A DNA stretch of 64,000 bases from Actinokineospora fastidiosa (lineage in GTDB: Bacteria > Actinomycetota > Actinomycetes > Mycobacteriales > Pseudonocardiaceae), in the NCBI RefSeq assembly GCF_014648415.1, contig NZ_BMRB01000007.1, positions 1 through 64,000 on the forward strand. Direction: 5' to 3'. Below are positions 63,493-64,000 of this stretch, in pieces. Every line of letters begins with the position of its first letter. Position 1 is the stretch's first letter. The position numbers and the translations under genes are program-made. The notes below the pieces were generated by a model. It saw only the letters and a program-made list of their open reading frames with translations, had not been told where the DNA came from and searched no databases.

Positions 63493-63977
63493 CGAGCAAC
63501 AGCACGATCTCCCGCGCGGTCATCGTGCTCAAGGTCAGCGTCCGGTCACCTGCCCGATGTCTACCGTGGTCGCGAGCAGGAGTCGGGCCAGGCGGACTGC
63601 AGGCCCTGTTCATCGGCGTCACGGGCGCTCCGATCCATCGACGTGGAACGGGGCCGGCTGCATCCCACTGGCACGAGTTCCCGTTCCAGGTCGCGTCGGC
63701 GGGCGATTCCCGCAGCCCGCAGACCTCGGAGGTGAACCGCATGCGCACGCGCTCGGGTCGGGCGTGGTCCATCCGCCGTCGCAGGCTGCCGCCTTGTCCT
63801 GGTTCCTGCCCGCCTCGTCGACAGTGTGCCTGTGTGGTCTGTCGGGCGACCTCCGTGTCAAACTTGCTAAGGTTAGCAACTGGTGAATCATCGAATCGAT
63901 GTCTCTGCCGTCCTGGCGACCGTGAACCGCGAGAATCGATGGCATGACGACGGGTGGCGAGTGGACGGGAGGGGGCG
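63493..63977. other. Intergenic with a 16-bp palindrome
   Basis: No supported gene. TTGCTAA-GG-TTAGCAA (63864-63879) is a perfect inverted repeat about 100 bp before the start at 63978, a plausible operator for the regulator that begins there. Confidence 0.5.
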
Positions 63978-64000
63978 ATGAGCAGGCCCTTGTACCAGCT
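63978..64000 (+). CDS. Start of a gene, possibly a GntR-type regulator (partial)
   Basis: ATG 63978 follows GGGAGGGGGC and encodes MSRPLYQ before the window ends; that opening is common in GntR-family regulators. ATG 63944 in another frame (MTTGGEWTGGGDEQALVPA) is an alternative start for a different reading. Too little is visible to decide. Confidence 0.35.

Noticed and set aside
1-64000. CRISPR arrays, rRNA and tRNA genes
   Set aside because: No regularly spaced direct repeats, and no T-loop/acceptor patterns that fold as a tRNA. The TTCGAAT-like strings seen (for example near 28573) are inside coding sequence.

Overview
The window is high-GC DNA from a filamentous actinomycete. The very high GC3, GTG starts, actinobacterial-type conjugation genes and the DUF349-like N-terminus point to an actinobacterium. 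Pseudonocardiaceae is my best guess, from gene style only. I found no rRNA, tRNA, CRISPR array or intact insertion sequence.

Layout. (1) 1-1705, minus strand: a TIR-domain protein overlapping a protein that joins a P-loop-less ParA-like domain to the start of a DUF349 protein and runs off the window. (2) 2316-6860, plus strand: a tight three-gene module of an unknown protein, an HTH/ImmA-IrrE metallopeptidase regulator and a 911-residue SF1 helicase. It is a candidate defence or stress module. (3) 6953-26669: an integrative conjugative element (ICE). The minus arm encodes a type IV secretion system (VirB2-like, VirB6-like, PrgI/VirB3-like, VirB4, VirD4/TraG, replication-relaxation protein, NlpC/P60 hydrolase) behind a sigma-like regulator. 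The plus arm is a run of 4-bp overlapping genes for DNA modification: a degenerate methylase, an amino-methylase, a C5-cytosine methylase, a PAPS-reductase-like enzyme, a VUT/YhhQ-type transporter and a DpdA/TGT-like transglycosylase. Excisionase and tyrosine integrase follow. (4) 26670-31216: decayed STAS gene, striking palindromes, a serine hydrolase and an amidohydrolase. (5) 31217-49154: a protein-degradation and peptide-uptake island with two M9 collagenases, a streptogrisin-like protease, an aminopeptidase P, a complete oligopeptide ABC transporter, LysR regulators and an OmpR-type regulator. (6) 49424-64000: small secreted proteins, a broken WD40 gene beside a partial duplication, AraC and DUF4345-like genes, a secreted beta-propeller, two NarL-type two-component pairs, decayed gene remnants, a LysR gene and the first codons of another gene.

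How it fits together. The ICE appears able to transfer itself (relaxation protein, coupling ATPase, secretion channel, wall hydrolase), to excise and integrate, and to mark DNA in several ways. Methylation plus probable 7-deazaguanine insertion would protect incoming element DNA from restriction. The proteolysis island reads as one process: secreted collagenases and a serine protease make peptides, the ABC system imports them, and aminopeptidase P trims proline-containing products.

Several genes carry single-base frameshifts (STAS, C5 methylase, WD40, the 57.4-kb small gene, the 61-kb remnant). They may be real decay or assembly indels.
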